Source: Janthinobacterium sp. LM6 (GTDB lineage Bacteria; Pseudomonadota; Gammaproteobacteria; Burkholderiales; Burkholderiaceae_D). Taken from it: a stretch of DNA of 64,000 nucleotides. Positions 54,821 through 62,711 of the stretch are shown here, piece after piece. The notes beneath the pieces are model-generated. The model worked only from the letters and a program-made list of their open reading frames with translations. It was not told where the DNA came from and searched no databases. The DNA is taken from assembly GCF_002002885.1 (NCBI RefSeq), contig NZ_CP019510.1:4092001-4156000 (forward strand), given 5' to 3'. Made by a program: the position numbers and the translations under genes. Every line of letters starts with the position of its first letter. Position 1 is the stretch's first letter.

Positions 54821-55633
54821 ATGGATATCCTGGACAACCCTTTCCGCGCCTTGCTGGCGGACAACGCAGTACCGCTGGGCAGCTGGCTGATGGCCGGCAC
54901 GCCCGTCACGGCCGAAGCCATGGGCTGCGCCGGCTTCGACTGGCTGGTACTGGACATGGAACACGTACCCATCGATTACCAGGACGCCTACCAGATCCTG
55001 CAGGCAGTCGGCGGCACGCCGGCCTGCCCCGTCGTGCGCCTGGCCTGGAACGACCTGGTGCAGATCAAGCGCGCGCTCGACATCGGCGCGCAAACCCTGA
55101 TGTTCCCGTTCGTGGAAAATGCCGGCGAGGCGCGCAGCGCCGTGGCAGCCACGCGCTATCCGCTGCCGGGCCAAAGCACCCCGGGCACGCGCGGTTTTGC
55201 CGCCATGCACCGCGCCAGCCGCTACGGCACCGTGCCCGACTATGCCACGCGCGCCAACGGCGCCGTGTTTTCCATCATTCAGCTGGAAACCCCGGCCGCG
55301 CTGGCGCAGCTGGAAGAGATCGCCGCCGTCGATGGCGTCGACGCCCTGTTCGTCGGGCCCGGCGACCTGTCGGCCGCCATGGGCCATATCGGCAACATCG
55401 GCCACCCGGACGTGCAGGCGGCCATTGCCGACGCGGCCCGCCGCGCCCGCGCCATCGGCAAACCCATCGGCATTGTCGGCCCTTCGCCGGAAATGGTGCA
55501 CACTTTCATCCGTTACGGCTATGACTACGTGGCCATCGCTTCGGACATGGGCATGATGATGCGCCAGGCCAATGCCTTTATCACGGCCCTGAAACCGTCG
55601 CTGGCGAAAGCCCTCGACACGGGCGCCTACTAA
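54821..55633 (+). CDS. HpcH/HpaI-type 2-keto-3-deoxy-acid aldolase
   Basis: 270 residues, class II aldolase fold. Conserved elements are LVLDMEHVPIDY, the pyruvate-binding region IIQLETPAAL with the metal-ligand Glu, and GPGDLSAAMG with the metal-ligand Asp. The enzyme would split the 2-keto-3-deoxy acid made by the dehydratase into pyruvate and an aldehyde (glycolaldehyde if the sugar is a pentose). It follows the dehydratase by 37 bases. Confidence 0.88.
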   Translation: MDILDNPFRALLADNAVPLGSWLMAGTPVTAEAMGCAGFDWLVLDMEHVPIDYQDAYQILQAVGGTPACPVVRLAWNDLVQIKRALDIGAQTLMFPFVENAGEARSAVAATRYPLPGQSTPGTRGFAAMHRASRYGTVPDYATRANGAVFSIIQLETPAALAQLEEIAAVDGVDALFVGPGDLSAAMGHIGNIGHPDVQAAIADAARRARAIGKPIGIVGPSPEMVHTFIRYGYDYVAIASDMGMMMRQANAFITALKPSLAKALDTGAY

Positions 55634-55638
55634 TTGTT

Positions 55639-55677
55639 CTGTTGCAACGCACTGTTGTAACGCACTGTTGTAAAGCA
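55639..55677 (+). repeat. Three tandem 13-bp repeats
   Basis: Three head-to-tail units, CTGTTGCAACGCA, CTGTTGTAACGCA and CTGTTGTAAAGCA, lie 6 bases behind the aldolase stop and 45 bases ahead of the ABC ATPase start. They may be a slippage product, a protein-binding array or a processing region within the operon. Confidence 0.85.
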
Positions 55678-55721
55678 CATAACGCGCTCAGACGCGTCAT
55701 TCGCATCTTTTGGAGACAAGC

Positions 55722-56825
55722 ATGTCAGGTGTAAAACTGGAAAAGGTTGTCAAGAAGTACGACAACGGCGTCGAAGTCATTCATGGCATCGACCTGGAAA
55801 TCAAGCAAGGCGAATTCGTCGTCTTCGTGGGCCCTTCGGGTTGCGGAAAATCAACACTGATGCGCATGGTCGCGGGCCTGGAATCGATCACGGGCGGCAC
55901 CATTTCCATCGAGGGGCAGGTCGTCAACGACTTGCCGCCGCGCGAGCGCGATATCGCCATGGTGTTCCAGGACTATGCGCTGTACCCGCACAAGTCCGTG
56001 TTCGACAACCTGGGCTTTGGCTTGAAACTGCGCAAGTTCCCGAAGGCGGAAATCGAACAGCGCGTGCGCGCCGCCGCCGCCATCCTGAAAATCGACCACT
56101 TGCTCGACCGCAAGCCGCGCGCCCTGTCCGGCGGCCAGCGCCAGCGTGTGGCCATGGGCCGTGCCATCGTGCGCCAGGCCAAGCTGTTCCTGTTCGATGA
56201 ACCGCTGTCGAACCTGGATGCCCTGCTGCGCTCGGAAATGCGCACGGAAATCAAGAAATTGCACCAGCGCATAGGCGCCACCACCATTTACGTCACGCAT
56301 GACCAGGTCGAGGCGATGACCCTGGCCGAGCGCATCGTCGTATTGTCTGGCGGCAACATCATGCAGGTCGGCACGCCGGACCAGATCTACAACGAACCCG
56401 TGTCGAAATTCGTCGCCGGTTTCACGGGCTCGCCGCCGATGAACTTCCTCGGCGCCAAGGTGGCGCGCAACGGCGCCGGCCAGGCCGAGATTGTGCTGGG
56501 CGCGGCGCGCCTGGCCCTGCCTGCGGCTGCCCAAGCCGCATGCGGCAAGCTCGACGGCCGCGCGGTGGAATTCGGCATCCGTCCGGAAGACATTACCCTG
56601 GAAGCGGCCAGCGCCGCCAGCGCGCCGCTGGCCGCGACCGTCGTGGTGGTCGAACCGCTGGGCGCGGAAACCCTGGTCATCTTCCAGTGCGAAGGCGGCG
56701 AATTGACGGCGCGCCTGCCGCCCACGTTCGCCCTGGCACCGGGACAGCAAGTGACGGTACAGCTGGACATGGAGAAATTCCATCTGTTCGATCCGCAAGG
56801 GGGCGCGGTACTGCCCTCCCGATAA
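55722..56825 (+). CDS. Sugar ABC transporter ATP-binding protein (UgpC/MsmK type)
   Basis: 367 residues. Walker [10 protein letters not shown], signature LSGGQRQR, Walker [13 protein letters not shown] and the H-loop YVTHDQVEA are all intact; the C-terminal TOBE domain is that of carbohydrate importers. GGAG precedes the ATG at 55722, so the frame start at 55710 is rejected. It energises the importer formed with the next three gene products. Confidence 0.93.
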   Translation: MSGVKLEKVVKKYDNGVEVIHGIDLEIKQGEFVVFVGPSGCGKSTLMRMVAGLESITGGTISIEGQVVNDLPPRERDIAMVFQDYALYPHKSVFDNLGFGLKLRKFPKAEIEQRVRAAAAILKIDHLLDRKPRALSGGQRQRVAMGRAIVRQAKLFLFDEPLSNLDALLRSEMRTEIKKLHQRIGATTIYVTHDQVEAMTLAERIVVLSGGNIMQVGTPDQIYNEPVSKFVAGFTGSPPMNFLGAKVARNGAGQAEIVLGAARLALPAAAQAACGKLDGRAVEFGIRPEDITLEAASAASAPLAATVVVVEPLGAETLVIFQCEGGELTARLPPTFALAPGQQVTVQLDMEKFHLFDPQGGAVLPSR

Positions 56826-56873
56826 GCCGCGAACGACCGGCATACCCATCCCAAAAAAACAGGAGACAACATC

Positions 56874-58136
56874 ATGCGTATCAAATCCCTCGTCCTGGCG
56901 CTCGGCGCCACCTTTGCATTGACCACCGGCCTGGCCGCCAGCGCCCACGCGCAGACGGTCAAGGTGTTCGTCGGCGGCCAGGAGCGCCCCGAAGTCATGC
57001 GCGAACTGTTCGCCAAGTTCATGGCCGCCAATCCCGGCGTCAAGGTCGACCTGGAAACGGGCGGCGCCACGTCGGAATTGCAGCAGAAATACCTGAACAC
57101 GGTGCTGTCGGCCGGCGACACCACCCTGGACGTGTTCCTGATCGACATCATCCGTCCGGCCCAGTACGCGTCGGCCGGCTGGATCGAAAGCCTGGACAAA
57201 TACCTGGGCGCCGACCGCGACAAGGTCATGGGCCAGTATTTGCCCGCCTACAAGCAAGCGAATATGGTCGACAACAAGGTCGTGGCACTGCCCGCCTTTG
57301 CCGACGCCATGTTCCTGTACTACCGCAAGGACTTGCTGGCCAAGTACAAGCTGGCGGCGCCGAAAACCTGGGACGAGCTGGCCAGCGTGGCGCGCACCAT
57401 CCAGGCCGGCGAAAAGAATCCGGAATTGCAAGGCATCAGCTTCCAGGGCAAGGCCATCGAAGGCGCCGTCTGCACCTTTTTGCTGCCGTACTGGAGCCAG
57501 GGCGGCGAACTGGTCACGAACGGCAAGCTGACCCTGGACAAGCCCAAGGCGGAAGCGGGCCTGGCCATGTGGCGCAAGCTGGTCGACCAGGGCGTGGCGA
57601 AGAAAAACATCGCCGAAGTGGCCACCGACGATACGCGCAAGGAGTTCCAGGCAGGCAACGTCTTGTTCGCCGTCAACTGGGGCTATGCGTGGAACCACTT
57701 CCAGGATGGCGCCGACAGCAGCGTGAAAGATAAAGTCGGCGTCGTCAGCCTGCCGGCCATGGCGGGCGGCAAGCCGGCCTCGTGCATCGGCGGCTGGCAG
57801 TGGGCCGTGTCCTCGTTCTCGAAGAACAAGGAAGCGTCCGCCAAGCTGGTGCGCTGGCTGTCGAGCCCGGAAGTGTCGAAGCAGCTGGCCCTCAAGGCAT
57901 CCAACCTGCCCGTCTACCCATCCGTCTACCAGGACAAGGAAGTGCTGGCCGCCAATGGCTGGTTCGCCGATGCCCTGCCGGTGGTGCAAAGCGCCCGCTC
58001 GCGCCCCGTCACGCCGCGCTACAGCGAAGTGTCCGAAGCCGTGCGCGTCAACACGAATGCCGTGATGGCGGGCGTAAAAACGCCGGCGGCGGCCGTGGGC
58101 GAAATCGAAAACCGCGTCAAGCGCATCCTGCGCTAA
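56874..58136 (+). CDS. Sugar ABC transporter substrate-binding protein
   Basis: 420 residues, extracellular solute-binding protein family 1. A signal peptide ends at ASAHA|QTVK. The mature protein has the MalE-like fold with KVFVGGQERPEVMRELFAKF at the start and a conserved FADAMFLYYRKDLL segment. It should capture the sugar in the periplasm and deliver it to the two permeases. Confidence 0.92.
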   Translation: MRIKSLVLALGATFALTTGLAASAHAQTVKVFVGGQERPEVMRELFAKFMAANPGVKVDLETGGATSELQQKYLNTVLSAGDTTLDVFLIDIIRPAQYASAGWIESLDKYLGADRDKVMGQYLPAYKQANMVDNKVVALPAFADAMFLYYRKDLLAKYKLAAPKTWDELASVARTIQAGEKNPELQGISFQGKAIEGAVCTFLLPYWSQGGELVTNGKLTLDKPKAEAGLAMWRKLVDQGVAKKNIAEVATDDTRKEFQAGNVLFAVNWGYAWNHFQDGADSSVKDKVGVVSLPAMAGGKPASCIGGWQWAVSSFSKNKEASAKLVRWLSSPEVSKQLALKASNLPVYPSVYQDKEVLAANGWFADALPVVQSARSRPVTPRYSEVSEAVRVNTNAVMAGVKTPAAAVGEIENRVKRILR

Positions 58137-58212
58137 GGGGATCACGCCCGTGCCGCCACGACGACGGCGCGGGCGCCACACGCATACGCACACCGCAACA
58201 GACGAGGAAATC

Positions 58213-59127
58213 ATGAGGCAACGCACCCTGAAAAGCCGCATCACGGACCCCAGCGAAACAGCGCTGGCCTGGGTCCTGCTGACGCCGGCGATTCTCTTTT
58301 TACTGCTGATCGTGGCCTACCCGGTCAGCAAATTGATCTACAACAGCTTTTTCGACATCCGCCTGTCCGGCGGCAGCCTGCCCAGTTTCGTGGGCCTGGA
58401 CAACTACAAGATGGCGCTGGAAGATGCGCTGTTCTGGAAATCGCTGAAAAACACCGTCATCATCACCGTCGTCACCGTGCCGGGCGCGCTGGTGGCGGGC
58501 CTGGGCCTGGCCATGCTGGCCAACATGCCGTTCAAGTACCGCTGGCCCGTGCGCCTGGCGCTGCTGCTGCCGTGGGCCTTGCCGCTGGCCTTCGTCGGCC
58601 TGATCTTCGCCTGGTTCTTCCACAGCGAATACGGCCTGGTGAACGACATCATCCGCCGCATCGACCTGCTGCTCCCCGGCCTGGGCTGGGAATCGCAAAT
58701 CTGGTTCAATTCGCCCGCGCTGACCATGGCCGCCATCTGCATCACGACCATCTGGAAAACCTCGTCGTTCATGGCCCTGATTTTATTGGCCGGCCTGCAG
58801 ACCATCCCCGCCTCGCTGTATGAAGCGGCCGAAGTGGATGGCGCCAGCAAGTGGAAGCAATTCACGGAAGTGACCCTGCCCCTGCTGGTGCCATCGATGC
58901 TGGTGGCGCTGATCTTCCGCACCCTGACGGCCATCCAGTCCTTCGATATTCCGTACAACATGCCCGGCCCTGGCGACGAAACCAAGACCCTGGCCATGTA
59001 CATCCAGTCCAATACCGTCGATTACCTCGACGTGGGCTACGGCTCGACCCTGGCGGTGTTCATGTTCCTGCTGTCGATGGCCACCACGTTTGTGTATCTG
59101 AAATATGTAAGAGGAGACAAAGAATGA
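58213..59127 (+). CDS. Sugar ABC transporter permease (MalF type)
   Basis: 304 residues with six membrane helices. The EAA coupling motif EAAEVDGASKWKQFTEVTLPLL is present. GAGGAA precedes the ATG at 58213; the frame start at 58150 would add an odd His-rich tract and is rejected. It overlaps the second permease gene by ATGA. Confidence 0.92.
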   Translation: MRQRTLKSRITDPSETALAWVLLTPAILFLLLIVAYPVSKLIYNSFFDIRLSGGSLPSFVGLDNYKMALEDALFWKSLKNTVIITVVTVPGALVAGLGLAMLANMPFKYRWPVRLALLLPWALPLAFVGLIFAWFFHSEYGLVNDIIRRIDLLLPGLGWESQIWFNSPALTMAAICITTIWKTSSFMALILLAGLQTIPASLYEAAEVDGASKWKQFTEVTLPLLVPSMLVALIFRTLTAIQSFDIPYNMPGPGDETKTLAMYIQSNTVDYLDVGYGSTLAVFMFLLSMATTFVYLKYVRGDKE

Positions 59128-59954
59128 GCGGCCTGTTTTCATCGAAGCGCCTGCGCTGGTTCGCCGCCGCGCTCGTCATCCTCAACGGCGTCTTCCCCGC
59201 CCTGTGGATCCTGTTCACCTCGCTCAAGACAGAAACGGAGCTGACGCAAAAGCCGATCACCTACTGGCCGCACGAAGCGACCATCGGCAACTTCATTTCC
59301 GCCTTCCAGGACCAGCCGCTGCTGACGTTTCTCACCAACAGTCTGATCGTGGCCGGCCTGTCGACCCTGCTCAGCCTGTTCATCAGCGCGCTGGCCGCGT
59401 ATGCGATCGCCCGCTTGCGCCTGCGCTTCCGCGGCCTGATCCTGACGGCCATCATCGGCGTGTCGATGTTCCCGCTGGTGACCTTGATGGTGCCGCTGTT
59501 CGAAATCATGCGCAGCCTGGGCTTGCTGAACTCCTACTGGGCGCTGGTGCTGCCGTACACGGTGCTGAACTTGCCCATCTGCACCCTGATGATGGTCAGT
59601 TTCTTTCAGGATATCCCGCGCGACATCGAGAACGCGGCCATGCTCGACGGCTGCACCCGGTTGAGCGCCCTGTGGCGCATCGTGCTGCCGCTGGCCGCGC
59701 CGGGCGTGGCGACGGCGGCCATCCTGGCGTTCGTCAATTCCTGGGACGAGTTCCTGCTGGCGCTGTCGATGAATTCGGCCGTGGCTTACCGCACCCTGCC
59801 CGTCGGCATCCAGCTGTACCAGGGCGAATTCGCCTTCCCGTGGCCGATCATTTCGGCGGCACTGGTGGTGGCCATCGTGCCCATCGTCGTACTGATCGTG
59901 ATTTTCCAGGAAAAGGTCGTTTCCGGCCTGACCTCGGGCGGCTTGAAGGGCTGA
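59124..59954 (+). CDS. Sugar ABC transporter permease (MalG type)
   Basis: 276 residues with six membrane helices and the EAA-type motif ENAAMLDGCTRLSALWRIVLPL. It forms the membrane channel with the MalF-type protein whose stop codon it overlaps. GAGGAG lies ahead of the ATG at 59124. Confidence 0.92.
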   Translation: MSGLFSSKRLRWFAAALVILNGVFPALWILFTSLKTETELTQKPITYWPHEATIGNFISAFQDQPLLTFLTNSLIVAGLSTLLSLFISALAAYAIARLRLRFRGLILTAIIGVSMFPLVTLMVPLFEIMRSLGLLNSYWALVLPYTVLNLPICTLMMVSFFQDIPRDIENAAMLDGCTRLSALWRIVLPLAAPGVATAAILAFVNSWDEFLLALSMNSAVAYRTLPVGIQLYQGEFAFPWPIISAALVVAIVPIVVLIVIFQEKVVSGLTSGGLKG

Positions 59955-59956
59955 GA

Positions 59957-60844
59957 ATGGACCACCAGTCTCCCTTCACCCTGGCGCACGGCGACTGCCG
60001 CGCCGACGTCCACCCGGCCACGGGCGGCGCGCTGGCGGCTTTCCGCTGGCGCGGGCGCGACATCCTGCGCGCCGCGCCCGCCGCTGCCAACGTGCGGCAG
60101 ATGGCGTGCTACCCTCTGGTGCCGTATTCGAACCGCATCGGCGACGCCGTGCTGCAGACGCAGGAACAGACGCATGCGCTGCGCGCCAACTTCCCGCCCG
60201 AGCCGCACAGCATCCACGGCTTTGGCTGGCAGCGCGCCTGGCACGTGGCGGCGCGCGCGGAAGACAGCGCCGAACTGCTGCTGCTCCATGCCGGCGACGC
60301 CGACTGGCCGTTCGCCTGCGAAGCGCGGCAAACCGTGCTGCTCGACGCTGCCGGCCTGCGCCTGACCTTATCCGTGCGCAATGACGATACGCGCGCCATG
60401 CCCGCCGGCCTGGGATTCCACCCCTACTTTCCGCTGGCGCCCGGCCTGCGCCTGCAGGCGCAGTGGGATGGCGTATGGAGCATGGGCGATGACCATTTGC
60501 CGGCCGGCCTGGCGCCCGTGGCGCAAGCGTCGCCGTTCGCCACGCCGCAGCCGGTGGCCGGCTGGCGCAGCGACCATTGCTACAGCGGCTGGACGGGCCG
60601 CGCCAGCCTCGATTACGGCGACTACAGCGTGCAGCTGTCGGCCAGCGAGAATTGCCGCCACCTCGTGTGCTTCGCGCCCAACGACGAACGCAGCTTCATC
60701 GCCATCGAACCCGTCACGCACGCCAATAACGCGTTTGCGCTGGCCGCGCGCGGCGCGCACGACACGGGCATGCGCCTGCTGGCGCCCGGCGAGACGCTGC
60801 ACATCGCCATGCGCCTGGCGATCGAGGAGAGCCAGCATGCGTGA
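59957..60844 (+). CDS. Aldose 1-epimerase family protein
   Basis: 295 residues, galactose mutarotase fold. GFGWQRAW and GFHPYF contain the His residues expected for the active site, and AIEPVTHANNAF the C-terminal Glu region. It would speed interconversion of sugar anomers so that the dehydrogenase receives the right form. It starts 2 bases behind the MalG-type stop and overlaps the lactonase gene by 8 bases. Confidence 0.88.
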   Translation: MDHQSPFTLAHGDCRADVHPATGGALAAFRWRGRDILRAAPAAANVRQMACYPLVPYSNRIGDAVLQTQEQTHALRANFPPEPHSIHGFGWQRAWHVAARAEDSAELLLLHAGDADWPFACEARQTVLLDAAGLRLTLSVRNDDTRAMPAGLGFHPYFPLAPGLRLQAQWDGVWSMGDDHLPAGLAPVAQASPFATPQPVAGWRSDHCYSGWTGRASLDYGDYSVQLSASENCRHLVCFAPNDERSFIAIEPVTHANNAFALAARGAHDTGMRLLAPGETLHIAMRLAIEESQHA

Positions 60845-61745
60845 ATGGCAAGCCGAACTGGCCCTCGACGCGCGCGCCCAGCTGGGCGAATGCCCGCTGT
60901 GGAGCGTGGCCGAACAGTGTTTGTACTGGATCGATATCGCCGGACGCCGCCTGCACCGCTACGATCCGGCGACCGGCCTCGACCGCGTCTGGTGGGTGCC
61001 GTGCGAGCCGGGCTGCATCGCCCTGGCGGAAAAAGGCGGCCTGGTGGCGGCCTTGCGCGACGGTTTCTACCGCTTCTATCCCCAGGAAGGCTTGCTCGAC
61101 AAGCTGGCCGACGCCCCCTATGACAGCCGCGACATGCGTTTCAACGATGGCCGCTGCGACGGCGCCGGGCGATTCTGGGCCGGCGCCATGTACGAGCCGC
61201 GCACGGCGGAACTGGCTGCCATGTTTTGCCTGGAACGGGGCGCCACCCGCCAGGGCTGGGGGCCGCAGCAGGGCCTTGGCGTGAAAGTCAGCAACGGCCT
61301 GGCGTTTGCCGCGGATGGCCAGTCCCTGTTCCAGTCCGACACGCCGAACCACGTGATCTACCGTTTCGCGTTTGACGCGGCCAGCGGCCAGGCGGGCGAG
61401 CGCAAGGTGTTTGCCCGCCTGCCTGCCAAGGGGGAAGACGCCGTGTACGGCGGCCGCCCCGATGGCGCGGCGCTCGATGCGGAAGGCTGCTACTGGAGCG
61501 CGCAATACGAAGGCGGCCGGGTGCTGCGCTTTTCGCCGCAGGGCGAAATCACCGGCATCGTGCGCGTGCCCGTCACGCGCCCCACCATGATCGCCTTTGG
61601 CGGCGCCGACCTGCGCACCCTGTACATCACCAGCGCGCGCGAAGGCGCAAGCGACGACGAACTGGCGCGCCAGCCGCAGGCCGGCGGCCTCTTTGCCGTG
61701 CGCCTGGACGTGGCGGGCCGCCCCGAACCCCTGTACCGGGATTGA
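60837..61745 (+). CDS. SMP-30/gluconolactonase family sugar lactonase
   Basis: 302 residues, six-bladed propeller of the SMP-30/CGR1 family. GECPLWSVAEQCLYWIDI, DMRFNDGRCDGAGRFWAGAMYE and GVKVSNGLAF hold the metal-binding residues (Glu, Asn, Asn), and a conserved Asp lies in RPDGAALDAEG. It should hydrolyse the sugar lactone made by the dehydrogenase to the aldonate. AGGAGA precedes the ATG at 60837. Confidence 0.92.
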   Translation: MREWQAELALDARAQLGECPLWSVAEQCLYWIDIAGRRLHRYDPATGLDRVWWVPCEPGCIALAEKGGLVAALRDGFYRFYPQEGLLDKLADAPYDSRDMRFNDGRCDGAGRFWAGAMYEPRTAELAAMFCLERGATRQGWGPQQGLGVKVSNGLAFAADGQSLFQSDTPNHVIYRFAFDAASGQAGERKVFARLPAKGEDAVYGGRPDGAALDAEGCYWSAQYEGGRVLRFSPQGEITGIVRVPVTRPTMIAFGGADLRTLYITSAREGASDDELARQPQAGGLFAVRLDVAGRPEPLYRD

Positions 61746-61771
61746 TACCCGGATCTTCACCTGAGGACAGC

Positions 61772-62560
61772 ATGAACGCCAACATCACTCTCTACCCCAG
61801 CCTGCAGGACCGCGTGGTCTTCGTCTCCGGCGGCGGCTCCGGCATCGGCGCCGCGCTGGTCGAACACTTCGCCCTGCAAGGCGCGCAAGTGGCCTTTTGC
61901 GACATCGACCGCGACGCCAGCGCCGTCCTGGCCGCGCGTCTGGCGCCCCTGTGCCGGCACGCGCCGCATTTCGTCTACAGCGACATCCGCGACATCGCCG
62001 CCTACCAGGCCAGCCTGGCCGACGTCGAAGCGCGCTTCGGCGCCATCCGCGTGCTGCTCAATAACGCGGGCCGCGACGACCGCCATAGCCTGGCCAAACT
62101 GACGCCCGAGTACTGGGACAACTGCCTGGCGCTCAATCTCAAGCACCACGTGTTCGCCATCCAGCAGGTGGCGCCCGGCATGGCCGCCGCCGGCGGCGGT
62201 TCCATCATCAACCTCGGCTCCATTTCATGGATGCGCGGACGCCCCAACCTGGTCGGCTACACCACCTCCAAGGCGGGCATCGCGGGCCTGTCGCGCACCC
62301 TGGCGCGCGAACTGGGCGAACAGAATATCCGCGTCAACGCCATCGCGCCGGGCGCCATCGCCACGGACCGCCAGGCGGCGCTGTGGCGCGACCCGGAAGA
62401 AGACCGCCGTTTCATCGAGCTGCAATGCCTGAAATACCGGCTCGATGCGGGCCACGTGGCGCGCACGGCCCTGTTCCTGGCGGCCGACGATTCGGACGGC
62501 ATCACGGGCCAGAACATCATCGTCGACGCGGGACTCGCCCAGGTCTCGGTCGCCGGTTAA
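61772..62560 (+). CDS. SDR sugar 1-dehydrogenase (XylB-like)
   Basis: 262 residues. The nucleotide site is SGGGSGIG, the NNAGRDDRHSLAKLTPEYWD stretch is close to what I recall of Caulobacter D-xylose dehydrogenase XylB, and the catalytic motif is YTTSK. It would oxidise the aldose to the lactone with NAD or NADP. GAGGAC precedes the ATG at 61772. Family similarity suggests a pentose (D-xylose or L-arabinose), but related enzymes also oxidise D-galactose or D-fucose. Confidence 0.85.
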   Translation: MNANITLYPSLQDRVVFVSGGGSGIGAALVEHFALQGAQVAFCDIDRDASAVLAARLAPLCRHAPHFVYSDIRDIAAYQASLADVEARFGAIRVLLNNAGRDDRHSLAKLTPEYWDNCLALNLKHHVFAIQQVAPGMAAAGGGSIINLGSISWMRGRPNLVGYTTSKAGIAGLSRTLARELGEQNIRVNAIAPGAIATDRQAALWRDPEEDRRFIELQCLKYRLDAGHVARTALFLAADDSDGITGQNIIVDAGLAQVSVAG

Positions 62561-62681
62561 GAACGCGAAAAAACCTACTGCGCGTCGCGATTTGCGGCTT
62601 CCGATGCTCACTGTGCATTCGCACAGCTCCGCTTCTCGGCCACAACTCGCTGCCGCTCGCTACGGTTTTGTTATGCGTTCT
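62560..62681. repeat. Possible MITE-like intergenic element
   Basis: About 122 bases between the sugar dehydrogenase and aldehyde dehydrogenase genes are bounded by imperfect inverted repeats: AGAACGCGAAAAAACC (62560-62575) and, as reverse complement, AGAACGCATAACAAAACC (62664-62681). Inside is a 6-bp hairpin (CTGTGC - ATTC - GCACAG). It holds no gene start. The internal sequence looks like a dispersed intergenic repeat, but copy number cannot be judged from one window. Confidence 0.45.
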
Positions 62682-62711
62682 AAAACATATTCATCTTCAA
62701 GGAGAACCCTC

